Source of the DNA: Paraflavitalea sp966211765 | GTDB lineage: Bacteria; Bacteroidota; Bacteroidia; Chitinophagales; Chitinophagaceae | NCBI GenBank assembly: GCA_966211765.1 | Contig: CBIHOV010000001.1 | Coordinates: 1 to 64,000, forward strand | Length of the DNA stretch: 64,000 nucleotides | Reading direction: 5' to 3' | In this document: piece after piece, positions 1-8,435 of the stretch | Numbering within the stretch: position 1 is the stretch's first letter | How the letters are laid out: every line of letters begins with the position of its first letter | Program-made: the position numbers and the translations under genes | The notes under the pieces: generated by a model | Told to the model about the DNA's origin: nothing | The model's database searches: none | The model's input: only the letters and a program-made list of their open reading frames with translations

Positions 1-357
1 CGGTACAGCCGGTGACGTTTCAAAGATCATCGCTTTGCAGGGCTTCGTACGGTAAGGTTTGCCATCAACCGATATGGTTACGCCCGACTCCAGGCGCTTT
101 ACTGCTACCTCATCAATTGTCCCTTCCACCTGCACCCAGTATTCCCGCTCGTGCGCATATTGTGGATCCAGTAACTGGTGATTGAGTTGTTTATCATTGG
201 TAAGAAGCAACAATCCCTCACTGTCAAAGTCCAATCTGCCTACAGGGTATACATCAGCGGGAACAGTGAAATGATCTTTCAATGATTGCTTGCCGCCTTC
301 CGACGTGAATTGTGAGAGTACCTGGAATGGTTTATAGACGATAAAATAACGAAGCAT
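1..357 (-). CDS. RluE-type 23S rRNA pseudouridine synthase (partial, C-terminus outside window)
   Basis: Only the first 119 residues lie in the window; the rest runs off the left edge. The protein begins MLRYFIVYKPFQVLSQF and carries the RsuA/RluB/E/F signature VGRLDFDSEGLLLLTND at residues 39-55, in which Asp43 is the expected catalytic aspartate. Enzymes of this family isomerise a uridine in 23S rRNA to pseudouridine. There is no N-terminal S4 domain, which fits the RluE subgroup rather than RsuA or RluB. The start is the ATG at 357; a terminator-like hairpin lies ten bases upstream of it. The exact target uridine cannot be told from sequence. The family call is solid, the RluE subgroup less so. 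Confidence 0.85.
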   Translation of the reverse strand, partial: MLRYFIVYKPFQVLSQFTSEGGKQSLKDHFTVPADVYPVGRLDFDSEGLLLLTNDKQLNHQLLDPQYAHEREYWVQVEGTIDEVAVKRLESGVTISVDGKPYRTKPCKAMIFETSPAVP

Positions 358-366
358 AGTAAAAGA

Positions 367-392
367 AAATCTCCCGGTGAACCGGGAGATTT
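367..392 (-). promoter_or_regulatory. Terminator-like hairpin in the rluE leader
   Basis: A perfect 11-bp inverted repeat (AAATCTCCCGG, loop TGAA on the plus strand, CCGGGAGATTT). Read on the minus strand it is followed by TTTTCTTTTACT and then the ATG of the pseudouridine synthase at 357. It has the form of an intrinsic terminator but lies just upstream of a start codon, so attenuation of that gene is possible. Confidence 0.5.
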
Positions 393-418
393 ATTATGTG
401 GATGGGTTAGTAAGTACC

Positions 419-434
419 GGGAAATAAATTTCCC
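419..434. promoter_or_regulatory. Short palindrome in a divergent intergenic region
   Basis: GGGAAAT-AA-ATTTCCC, a perfect 7-bp inverted repeat, lies in the AT-rich 239-bp region between the divergent pseudouridine synthase and lpxD-like genes. It could be an operator, but no regulator can be assigned and the evidence is the palindrome alone. Confidence 0.25.
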
Positions 435-547
435 TACACAATATTAAAAATAATTTTTTCTATCTGGAAAAATTTTCTAATAAATTTTATTCACATTTTT
501 TTTAATGCTGTGGAAATCCTTACCCCCAAACCAACCTTTATAGCTCA

Positions 548-581
548 TTTGAGTAGCATTCATTGTTGCATGTTACCTTTG
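548..581 (+). promoter_or_regulatory. Bacteroidota-type promoter of the lpxD-like gene
   Basis: TACCTTTG at 574-581 matches the Bacteroidota -7 consensus TAnnTTTG. TTTG at 548-551 is a possible -33 box, although the 22-bp spacing is slightly long. The start codon at 597 follows the -7 box by 15 bases, so the 5' untranslated region should be very short. Confidence 0.55.
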
Positions 582-596
582 CGCAAACGATAAACA

Positions 597-1544
597 ATGA
601 AATTTCCCTCTCCGATAGCTGTACAGGAAATCGCTCAACTGATAGGTGCAAAACTGGTAGGTAATGTAAACGGGCTGGTAACCGGCATTAACGAAATACA
701 CAAGGTCGAACCCGGAGACCTGGTATTTGTGGACCATCCCAAGTATTATGACAAGTGTATCCATTCAGCCGCCACCTTTATCATCATCAATAAAGAGACC
801 AGCTTCCCCGAAGGCAAGGCCCTCCTCATCGTTGAACACCCTTTTGAAGCTTACCAAACCATCGTCCGCCGCTTCCGTCCCTTTGAACCTGCTGCTAAGA
901 TGATCAGCGATACCGCTGTGATAGGTGAAGGTTGCTATATAGCCCCCAACGTATTCATAGGGCACCACGTGACCATTGGGAAGAACTGCCGGCTATTCCC
1001 CAATGTTACCATAATGGATCATTGCGTAATAGGCGATAACGTTGTTATACAGGCCGGTACCGTAATAGGATCCGATGCCTTTTATTACAACACCAAAAAA
1101 GACCGTGAGGTATGGTACAAACGTATGGAAAGCGGTGGCCGGGTTATCATTGAAGATGATGTAGAGATCGGCGCCGGTTGTACCATCGACCGTGGCGTAA
1201 GCCATGATACCCTGATTGGCCGGGGCACCAAAATGGACAACCTCATCCAGATCGGTCATGATACCGTGATAGGCAAAAACTGCCTCTTTGCTTCACAGGT
1301 TGGTATTGCCGGAGCTACCACCATTGAGGATGGGGTAGTATTATGGGGCCAGGTTGGTGTGTCCAAAACACTCACCATTGGCGCCAATGCCGTAGTGATG
1401 GCCCAAAGTGGTGTTCCCTTTTCCCTGGAAGGTGGAAAAATGTACTTCGGTTCCCCTGTTGAGGATGCCGTGACTAAAAAAAGGGAACTGATTTGGATCA
1501 AACGCATACCAGAAATATGGGAAAAGCTAAAAGCCCTCAAATAG
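597..1544 (+). CDS. lpxD: LpxD-like UDP-3-O-acylglucosamine N-acyltransferase
   Basis: A left-handed beta-helix acyltransferase of 315 residues. The N-terminal ~95 residues form the LpxD-type substrate-binding region. Hexapeptide repeats ([IV]G-x4 pattern, such as VIGEGCYIAPNVFIG and VTIGKNC) run from about 100 to 280. The motif DNLIQIGHDTVIG puts the likely catalytic histidine at His221, equivalent to the active-site His of characterised LpxD. The enzyme adds the N-linked hydroxyacyl chain during lipid A synthesis in the cytoplasm. At 315 residues it is slightly shorter than canonical LpxD (~340), and Bacteroidota often carry a second LpxD-like paralogue, so acceptor specificity is uncertain. 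It is convergent with the response regulator that ends 10 bp away. Confidence 0.8.
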   Translation: MKFPSPIAVQEIAQLIGAKLVGNVNGLVTGINEIHKVEPGDLVFVDHPKYYDKCIHSAATFIIINKETSFPEGKALLIVEHPFEAYQTIVRRFRPFEPAAKMISDTAVIGEGCYIAPNVFIGHHVTIGKNCRLFPNVTIMDHCVIGDNVVIQAGTVIGSDAFYYNTKKDREVWYKRMESGGRVIIEDDVEIGAGCTIDRGVSHDTLIGRGTKMDNLIQIGHDTVIGKNCLFASQVGIAGATTIEDGVVLWGQVGVSKTLTIGANAVVMAQSGVPFSLEGGKMYFGSPVEDAVTKKRELIWIKRIPEIWEKLKALK

Positions 1545-1554
1545 ATACTTCCCT

Positions 1555-2298
1555 TTAACTGAACTTGGCAAGGAACTCATCCCTTTTCCGGATCGACACT
1601 TCAATCGTCGTTCCATCCTCCATTTCAATATATCCACCTCGGCCCCGGTGGTATTTTTTAACAAAATAATGGTTGATGATATGTGAGTGGTGAATACGGG
1701 AAAACTGTTCCTTGCTAAGTATGTCTTCAAACTCCTTCAGGGTTTTCGATATGGTGACCGTGGATCCATTCTTAAAATGAATGACCGTATAATTGCTTTT
1801 CGCCTCCAGGCTTATACAATCCTCCGTATTTACAAACACCAGTCCGTCCAGAGTTGGCAATGCCAGCCGCTGAAAAGTGTTTTTAGGTGTATAAAGATTG
1901 TAAAACAGCGTATCGATCCGCTTATGAATATTTTTCGTATCCAGCAAGTTGGCTGCTTTTTGCACGGCGGCCTGTAAGTCCCTGATATTGACAGGCTTTA
2001 ATAAATAGTCCAATGCCGAGTACTTGATAGCATTAATAGCATAATTATCAAATGCAGTTACAAAGACTACCTCGAAAGTAATTGGAGATACACTGTTCAG
2101 CAGGTCAAAGGCATTTCCATAAGGCATTTCAATGTCCAGGAATACCAGGTCAGGCTGGGTAGCGGCAATCACCTCTCCACCCATTTTGGCACTATTGGCC
2201 GTACCCACTATGTCAACAATCGGGCAATACCTCAACAGTAATTGCTGTAAAGTATTAATATTATTGGGTTCATCGTCAATAAGAACAGTCCTGATCAT
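1555..2298 (-). CDS. LytTR-family response regulator
   Basis: A two-domain response regulator of 247 residues. The receiver domain (1-120) has the acidic pair Asp8/Asp9, the phospho-acceptor Asp55 in LVFLDIEMP and the conserved Lys101 in LLKP. The C-terminal ~100 residues form a LytTR DNA-binding domain (SRIHHSHIINHYFVKKY is typical). It starts one base after the stop codon of the upstream histidine kinase, so the two are surely cotranscribed and partners. Its target genes are not evident; the neighbouring CarboxypepD_reg-like gene is one candidate. Confidence 0.92.
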   Translation of the reverse strand: MIRTVLIDDEPNNINTLQQLLLRYCPIVDIVGTANSAKMGGEVIAATQPDLVFLDIEMPYGNAFDLLNSVSPITFEVVFVTAFDNYAINAIKYSALDYLLKPVNIRDLQAAVQKAANLLDTKNIHKRIDTLFYNLYTPKNTFQRLALPTLDGLVFVNTEDCISLEAKSNYTVIHFKNGSTVTISKTLKEFEDILSKEQFSRIHHSHIINHYFVKKYHRGRGGYIEMEDGTTIEVSIRKRDEFLAKFS

Positions 2299-2299
2299 A

Positions 2300-5281
2300 T
2301 TAACTGAGTTTAGATAGCATTTTAATTGGAAAATAGATAACGACCCTGGTGCCGGTTGGCTTTAGTTCCGGATCGACCTTGTCAATTATTTCAATGGCAA
2401 CCGATTCCGCATATTGCCGGTTTAAAGCTTTTACCCTTTCTGCCGCCAGCGTCATGCCCTTTGATTGGTATTCCACATGTACCTGCGACCGGTATTGACG
2501 GGCTCCTTCTCTACCGATGCCATTGTCTTCTACTATACATAAAAGCTGGTCTCCCGATTGCCGGAATATTATCTCCAACAGGCCTTGCCCATCCCCTTTA
2601 TACCGGATGCCGTGCCGGATACTGTTTTCCACGTAAGGCTGTAGCAACATACTCGGTAGATTCGTATTCACGTGGTCAATTTGTTCATCCATCTCTATTC
2701 TATATTCAAAGGAATGCCCAAACCGCATTTTTTCCAGTTCGATATAACGTGTCAGGTACTTGATCTCCTTGCCAATTGGGATAACGCCTTTTTCTGCACT
2801 GTCCATTGTTTGGCGGATGAGATGTGCAAACTCCGTTAGGTATTGATTGGTCTTTTCCAGGTCATTGTTGATAATAAAGGCTTGTATGGAATTCAGGCAA
2901 TTGAAAATAAAGTGAGGGTTCATCTGCGACAATAAAGCCAGTTGTTCCAGCTCATTGATCTTTTGCTTCAAACTTACCTTCTCTTTTTCCCTCCGCCGTA
3001 CTATGCTGAAACGCCATGCCACCAACGCAGCAGTTAACCCAATCGTAAAGCCCACAACGAGTATTTTGAACCACCAGGCTTGCCAATAAGGCGTATCGAT
3101 TAAGAAAGGGATGATCACAGGATTGCTTACCACCCCAAATTTGTTGATGGCCAGTAGCTCCAATTGGTAATTGCCCGATGGAAGCGAAGGGTACTCCAAT
3201 TGGTTTTGCCTCGTTGAATCCCAGCTATCTTTCAACCCCTTTAAACGATAGCGATATAAAATGTCTCCGCCCGATTTGAACGAAATGCCCACAAATTCAA
3301 TCCTGAGGTTATTATCATTATAATCCAATTCATAAGCTGGTTGCAGGCGTAGGGAATGACCCGATACAGATATGTCCTGCAGCCGTAAGTCGCAACGGGA
3401 ATAATCAGATACCTGCTTTTCATCAAAAGTGGTGAGGCCGGCCGGCGATCCAACATATACCTTGCTGCTGTCCACATAAATGGCATTGATTATATTGGAA
3501 GGAAGTCCGTCGGAGATTGAATAACGGTGAACAGGGTAGGTGGCCTTACTGATATCTACCTTATTGATGCCCTTATCAGTACCCACCCAAAGGAAATTTT
3601 GATAAACAAACAGGCTACGGCATATATCACTGGAAAGACCTTGTTGGATGGTCAAATGACCAATGATCCGGTTCCCTTTCATGCCCACGATGCCCCCTCC
3701 ATAGGTAGCTATCCATAAAGCCCCGTCAGCAGTTTTGGCAAAACAGGCAATTCGGTAACGCAAAAAAGGCAGGTCCTTGCCTGGATAACGGGAACTGCGA
3801 TCTTTTGATACAATATATAACCCATCTACTGTTCCAACATAAAAATCACCATTATAGTAGTTTACAGCCGTAGACCGGTAAGGCCATAGGGTATCCAGTA
3901 TTTTCAGGTCTTTCTCCATCACCCTTATCACGTTTCTGCCGGTACCTACCAGCAACGTTTTTGCATCTATTTCGTCAATAGATTTTATAGGGAAGGCATA
4001 GTTAACATAGGTTCCCGATGAATTTCTTTTATATAGGAAAAGGTCAAATCCCAGTATCAGGTCACCGCTGGCTGCTTTTTTAATGCTAACAAGCCTGTTG
4101 CTGGAAGTCTGATTTACCGAGCGGGTAAATGACTTGTAAAAACTAATAGAATCAACACCTGAATGACTGATAGAATACATCTTGTTAAAACCTGTACCTG
4201 CTATCAAGGCCTGATCATGCCTGGCAAGGGAAAATATTTCAGAGGTCTTGCTGCCCTTGAATGAATACGTTTTGAAATTACGGGATACCAGTTTATATAC
4301 ACCTTCCCCACCTGTTCCAAACCATATGTTTTTTTCATAGTCGATGAGTGCACTGTTAACTTGTTTCTCTTTGAGAAAGATCTCATCAAAGCGATCAAAA
4401 TGGAGCGTGTCTATCATCCAGGCGCCGTGATTGGTAAGCGCAAAATAACTTTGGGACTGTTTTTTTTCTGCATCAAAATGGTAGTATATATTAATCGATT
4501 CTACTGGTAGTTTAATAAATTTTACAGCATGCTCATGGGTATGGAGTGAAACAACCGTTTTTGGAGGAAGTTTGCCGCTTGACCAAAATCGTAGCTTGCC
4601 ATTAGCCAGTATAAATGCGGAATCCGTTGTGGAAATGATAAACCCCTCGCGATCAAAAAAATTGGCTTGCCCATACCAGAATAGCCTGCCATAGGTCCTT
4701 AGGTCGATAAAATCTTCATGCCCCTTCTTGGTGAGAAGAAGGTACGAATCATGGCCTACTGAACTAAGGAATATATTGTCATCTTTATCTCCGGCGATAT
4801 GGGTAATAACCGATTTTAGTTTTATTTTTTTAAGCAAGCTGTCATTGGCCGGCGTATGGATCTTACCTTGATAATAGTAACAAATAGTGTTTTTAAAAGG
4901 AGCTATCCATACCCTGCCCTGATGGTCTGCATACAACCTTAGGATTTCTACCTCGGGCAAGCCATCTGCAGTCGTGAAATTCTTAAAACGGGTACCATCA
5001 AAACGGCTTAACCCAGATTCGGTGGCAAACCAAATAAATCCGTCTTTGTCCTGGCAAATATCATAGATCGTAGAACCCGCCAGCCCATCCTTGGTATTAT
5101 AATGTACATAACTGTATTCCTGCGCTGCCAATGCGGGGGGTAAGCATAAAGAAACCAATAAAAAGAGAAGCTGGATTTGTCGGCCTCCAAAGGAAATGGC
5201 CTTCTTGATTGTAGTGGATGTATTGTTTACAATCAAAAAGCAGAGGCAAAAAGGATTAGGTCTGAGTTCAGCAGCCGGCAT
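2300..5281 (-). CDS. Sensor histidine kinase with two-component propeller sensor (LytS-type kinase)
   Basis: A 993-residue membrane sensor kinase. A signal sequence ends near residue 52 (LFLLVSLCLPPALAAQE). A large periplasmic region follows with reg_prop beta-propeller repeats, recognisable from motifs such as DGLAGSTIYDICQDKDGFIWFA and GLPSNIINAIYVD. A Y_Y_Y domain lies near 660-730 and a transmembrane helix near 735-757. The LytS-like transmitter has the phospho-acceptor His790 in NPHFIFNCLNS, and the ATPase domain has PYVENSIRHG and VEDNGIGREGA. There is no fused receiver, so it is not a hybrid. It pairs with the LytTR regulator directly downstream. The ATG used leaves ~30 unusual residues before the signal peptide, so a later non-ATG start is possible. 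The ligand is unknown; related propeller kinases often sense glycans. Confidence 0.92.
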   Translation of the reverse strand: MPAAELRPNPFCLCFLIVNNTSTTIKKAISFGGRQIQLLFLLVSLCLPPALAAQEYSYVHYNTKDGLAGSTIYDICQDKDGFIWFATESGLSRFDGTRFKNFTTADGLPEVEILRLYADHQGRVWIAPFKNTICYYYQGKIHTPANDSLLKKIKLKSVITHIAGDKDDNIFLSSVGHDSYLLLTKKGHEDFIDLRTYGRLFWYGQANFFDREGFIISTTDSAFILANGKLRFWSSGKLPPKTVVSLHTHEHAVKFIKLPVESINIYYHFDAEKKQSQSYFALTNHGAWMIDTLHFDRFDEIFLKEKQVNSALIDYEKNIWFGTGGEGVYKLVSRNFKTYSFKGSKTSEIFSLARHDQALIAGTGFNKMYSISHSGVDSISFYKSFTRSVNQTSSNRLVSIKKAASGDLILGFDLFLYKRNSSGTYVNYAFPIKSIDEIDAKTLLVGTGRNVIRVMEKDLKILDTLWPYRSTAVNYYNGDFYVGTVDGLYIVSKDRSSRYPGKDLPFLRYRIACFAKTADGALWIATYGGGIVGMKGNRIIGHLTIQQGLSSDICRSLFVYQNFLWVGTDKGINKVDISKATYPVHRYSISDGLPSNIINAIYVDSSKVYVGSPAGLTTFDEKQVSDYSRCDLRLQDISVSGHSLRLQPAYELDYNDNNLRIEFVGISFKSGGDILYRYRLKGLKDSWDSTRQNQLEYPSLPSGNYQLELLAINKFGVVSNPVIIPFLIDTPYWQAWWFKILVVGFTIGLTAALVAWRFSIVRRREKEKVSLKQKINELEQLALLSQMNPHFIFNCLNSIQAFIINNDLEKTNQYLTEFAHLIRQTMDSAEKGVIPIGKEIKYLTRYIELEKMRFGHSFEYRIEMDEQIDHVNTNLPSMLLQPYVENSIRHGIRYKGDGQGLLEIIFRQSGDQLLCIVEDNGIGREGARQYRSQVHVEYQSKGMTLAAERVKALNRQYAESVAIEIIDKVDPELKPTGTRVVIYFPIKMLSKLS

Positions 5282-5387
5282 TAAATTAACGCAAAATTTT
5301 GGTCAGGTTAGGCTGGCTGAAGATAAATAAAAAACCTATTGAAGCGAGTTATGCGTTCTTAAGATTTTATTAATGTGGAAATTTAAT

Positions 5388-6470
5388 CTACTCATACTCG
5401 TAATTATACGGTAGCAATTCAGCCAGCCTTTTCCAGGCCCAGTAACCCGTATTAACTACATCATACTGCTCATAGAAGTATCCATTTTCCTCAATCACAA
5501 AACCATCCGCAATGTCCAGTAGCGTCACCTGCATACGGGTATTGGCTGGCAGCTTGAATTCCTGCAGGAACCGTTTATCGGGAAACACCATCTTATAGCT
5601 GATACGGTAACGTCCCTGCCAGTTAAGCGTTACCTCATTGCTGTCTGCCACATATTGTTCGCCGTCATATAACTTATGAATGATTGTTCCTTTGATGCTT
5701 GAAGGGTCTTCATCCATCTTTTCTACAATAAATCCTTCTTCAATGGCCGTACTGTCATAGAGCGTCCGCATAAAATGCAGCCTGGAACCCAGGTAGGTCC
5801 TGGAGCGGTTTTTCTTCCATGTCTCGGCCGCCGCTGTAGTACTGTCTATTTCCTGGAAGAATGGATAACCTGTGTATTGGCTGATATTGGTATTGTAATC
5901 ATAGCTAAAAGAGTCAAGCTGGTAACGGATGGTGTATCCCAGGGCATAATTGGTGATGATCAGGTCTTCTTTGGCCGTTACCTTCAGGCGGTTCCGCTTT
6001 TTTGTATAAAAAAAACGCAAGGCCTCGGGATTGCGGATAATACACTGACTCGCATTGGGAGTGGTTCCTATAAAATGATCTGTAAAAAAAGAACCATATT
6101 TGGCAAGGCCGTCTGCTACCTCATTACTGGCCACTACCGCCACTTCGGTCATCGTTTTGTCGTCTTTCACCAACTCAAAAACCAGCGTATCTGCCATAGT
6201 TTGGTTACTGCTAATGCGTAATACATTCTTATTATAACCCGTATAAGAAATAACCAGGTCATACCCCCCGTTCGGTAGCCGCATAAAGAATAAACCCTCT
6301 GCGTTGGTGATCGTGCCGTGGGTGGTGTTTTGGCAAAAAGCTGAAGCGCCATTCAATGGCAACCGGGTAGCTGAGTCAATTACCTTTCCAAGCACTACAA
6401 AATCCTTTTGCTGTGCAAGGGCAACTGTACAAATAATTGTTAAAAAAAGAGCGGCAATGGTCTTCTTCAT
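5388..6470 (-). CDS. CarboxypepD_reg-like domain secreted protein
   Basis: A 360-residue exported protein. The chosen start MKKTIAALFLTIICTVALAQQ gives a clean signal peptide; an in-frame upstream extension of 20 residues does not. A carboxypeptidase-regulatory-like beta-sandwich follows at about 25-105 (VLGKVIDSATRLPLNGASAF, GTITNAEGLFFMRLP, VISYTGYNK), the fold also found at the N-terminus of TonB-dependent receptors. The remaining ~250 residues are conserved in Bacteroidota proteins of this kind but have no assigned function. It probably sits in the periplasm or at the outer membrane. It follows the kinase gene in the same orientation, with 106 bp between. Confidence 0.75.
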   Translation of the reverse strand: MKKTIAALFLTIICTVALAQQKDFVVLGKVIDSATRLPLNGASAFCQNTTHGTITNAEGLFFMRLPNGGYDLVISYTGYNKNVLRISSNQTMADTLVFELVKDDKTMTEVAVVASNEVADGLAKYGSFFTDHFIGTTPNASQCIIRNPEALRFFYTKKRNRLKVTAKEDLIITNYALGYTIRYQLDSFSYDYNTNISQYTGYPFFQEIDSTTAAAETWKKNRSRTYLGSRLHFMRTLYDSTAIEEGFIVEKMDEDPSSIKGTIIHKLYDGEQYVADSNEVTLNWQGRYRISYKMVFPDKRFLQEFKLPANTRMQVTLLDIADGFVIEENGYFYEQYDVVNTGYWAWKRLAELLPYNYEYE

Positions 6471-6542
6471 GCGGAAACTATTGGTACTATATATTAACGA
6501 TTTTAGAGCCAGGCAAGTATACTGTTGCAACTACTTTGCCAG

Positions 6543-7553
6543 TTATAGAGCCTGAGGATATTGCAGGTAATGATCGCATGCTTTTGTAATGCTCTGAGTC
6601 AGTGGCGTAAAGGCAAACCCAGGCAATGCTTTCAATAATTTATGATGCTCAAAGTAAGTTTTGCTTTGAGCCACCCGGGCGCTTTGCTGCGTAAGTAACG
6701 GCTTTTTGCCGGAAAACATTGATTTGAACTTTTCCAGCCGCCAGGCCACTTCTCCTAAGAAAGGTGTTGCTTCCCGGGTAGGTAGGTTTTTATGAAACCC
6801 TTCCGCAATCGTATTGAGCAATTGGCGGAATGTCCAGTTTTCTGCATTCACAATGAAACGTTCGGCAGTGATCCCACTCTTCAATAACATTACCGCGGCC
6901 CTGGCCACATCCTTCACATCCACAAAACCATTCACGCCATTCGTATACCAGGGAAATTCCCTGAAACTGTTTTTGAAGATCGCACAACTTGAGGTATTCC
7001 AATCTCCATACCCCAGTATCGTGCTTGGATTAAGTACTACCACATCCAGGCCTTCTCCCATTCCACGCCACACCTCCCGTTCAGCATGGTATTTACTGAT
7101 AGCATACTGTGTATTCAACTTGCTGTGCTGCCACTTCTTTTCTTCCGTTACCCGGTCTCCGCTGGCTGTTCTGCCAAGCGCGGCTACCGAGCTGATGTGC
7201 ACAAAGCGCTGTACTTTTTTTTCCAGCGCCATATTCACCATATTAGCCGTCCCGTCTATATTGATATTAAACAATTCTCTTTTTTCTTTGGGGTCGAAGG
7301 AAACTTTGGCAGCCGAATGGATCACCGCATCAATACCCTCCATGGCTTCCTCCAGGGATACAATGTCAAGAATATCACCATCCACCCATTCTACTTGTTC
7401 CAACACACCAGCGGCTATATAAAAAGGAAGCTTATGACTGCGGCGCAGCGCCCGTACAGCGTATCCTTGTTCTATAAGCTCCTGGATGATATAGGCTCCC
7501 AGGAAACCCGTACCACCTGTTATGAGTATTTTTGCTGGTTTACTCATATCCAT
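6543..7553 (-). CDS. NAD-dependent epimerase/dehydratase family protein
   Basis: An extended short-chain dehydrogenase of 336 residues. The Rossmann glycine motif ITGGTGFLGAYI lies at about 10-21, an acidic residue region follows beta-2, and the catalytic YxxxK appears as YAISKYHAE near residue 150. The pattern (VIHSAAKVSFDPKEK, NIDGTANMVNMAL) resembles dihydroflavonol-4-reductase-like and hydroxysteroid dehydrogenase-like members acting on hydroxyl/keto groups rather than on nucleotide sugars. It overlaps the end of the 3-hydroxyacyl-CoA dehydrogenase gene by 14 bp; the second ATG at 7547 is an equally good start. Coupling to an acyl-CoA enzyme hints at lipid or polyketide metabolism, but the substrate is unknown. 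Confidence 0.85.
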   Translation of the reverse strand: MDMSKPAKILITGGTGFLGAYIIQELIEQGYAVRALRRSHKLPFYIAAGVLEQVEWVDGDILDIVSLEEAMEGIDAVIHSAAKVSFDPKEKRELFNINIDGTANMVNMALEKKVQRFVHISSVAALGRTASGDRVTEEKKWQHSKLNTQYAISKYHAEREVWRGMGEGLDVVVLNPSTILGYGDWNTSSCAIFKNSFREFPWYTNGVNGFVDVKDVARAAVMLLKSGITAERFIVNAENWTFRQLLNTIAEGFHKNLPTREATPFLGEVAWRLEKFKSMFSGKKPLLTQQSARVAQSKTYFEHHKLLKALPGFAFTPLTQSITKACDHYLQYPQAL

Positions 7554-8394
7554 AATACCCTTTTTTAGTTTTCCTGCCCAATTCCTGCTTGTCCACCCGC
7601 TCTTTTTGTAGCAAAGATGGGCGTAAGCGCTCCGGACTTCCCAGTTGCTCGTATACCGAGCAGCTTACAGCATAATTCACGTCATTGCCGATGAGGTCCA
7701 TTAACCGGAACGGTCCCATTTTGAATCCTGTTGCTTCCAGCAAAGCATCGATCGTTTCAAAGTCGCCAATGCCTTGCTCCACCAGCTTCAAGGCCTCGAG
7801 ATAATAAGGCCGGGCTACATGATTCACGATAAACCCCGGCGAATCTTTGCACAACACCGGTGTTTTGCCCAATTGCCTGGCCAGCTCTATGATCGTTTGT
7901 ATCGTTTGCTCATTACTAAAGGGAGTACTTACCACCTCCACCAGTTTCATAACCGGGGCAGGGTTAAAGAAATGCATTCCTGCAACCCGTTCAGGCCGCA
8001 TTACCTGCCGGGCAATATCTGTAACTGCCAGCGAAGAAGTATTGGTGGCAAAAATTACCTCACTGTGGTTTACTTCAGCAAGTTGATTAAAGAGGGCTGT
8101 TTTGATGGAGGCTTTTTCTACAATAGCTTCAATGACAATATCTGCCAGACAATCATTTATATCATGGGTAAAACGCAGGCGACTAAGCGTATCTGCCTTC
8201 TCCCGGGCGGTTATTTTATTTTTCTCCAGCAGCAGCTGCAAGCTGCCCTCCTGGATTACTCCTGCCTTGTCGATCAACGCTTCATTGGCATCATACAAAA
8301 TGGTATGAAACCCCTTTTGTGCCGCTATTTGCGCAATACCACTTCCCATGGTACCCGCACCGCAAACACACACAGTCTGAATTGTTTGACCCAA
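7540..8394 (-). CDS. 3-hydroxyacyl-CoA (3-hydroxybutyryl-CoA) dehydrogenase
   Basis: A single-function dehydrogenase of 284 residues, the usual length for the Hbd/PaaH group. The NAD motif GAGTMGSGIAQ lies at 12-22. The signature MHFFNPAPVMKLVEV contains the catalytic histidine, and ATNTSSLAVTDIA and DSPGFIVNHVARPYYLEA are both diagnostic. It oxidises (S)-3-hydroxyacyl-CoA to 3-ketoacyl-CoA with NAD(P), or runs in reverse, in the cytoplasm. The best start is a TTG at 8394, because no ATG precedes the Rossmann motif. It lies 41 bp after pheS and overlaps the epimerase gene, so pheS-hbd-epimerase may be one transcript. Confidence 0.9.
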   Translation of the reverse strand: MGQTIQTVCVCGAGTMGSGIAQIAAQKGFHTILYDANEALIDKAGVIQEGSLQLLLEKNKITAREKADTLSRLRFTHDINDCLADIVIEAIVEKASIKTALFNQLAEVNHSEVIFATNTSSLAVTDIARQVMRPERVAGMHFFNPAPVMKLVEVVSTPFSNEQTIQTIIELARQLGKTPVLCKDSPGFIVNHVARPYYLEALKLVEQGIGDFETIDALLEATGFKMGPFRLMDLIGNDVNYAVSCSVYEQLGSPERLRPSLLQKERVDKQELGRKTKKGYYGYE

Positions 8395-8435
8395 GAGTAT
8401 TTTGATTTATTGGATTTCCGGGTTAAATCCCGCCC

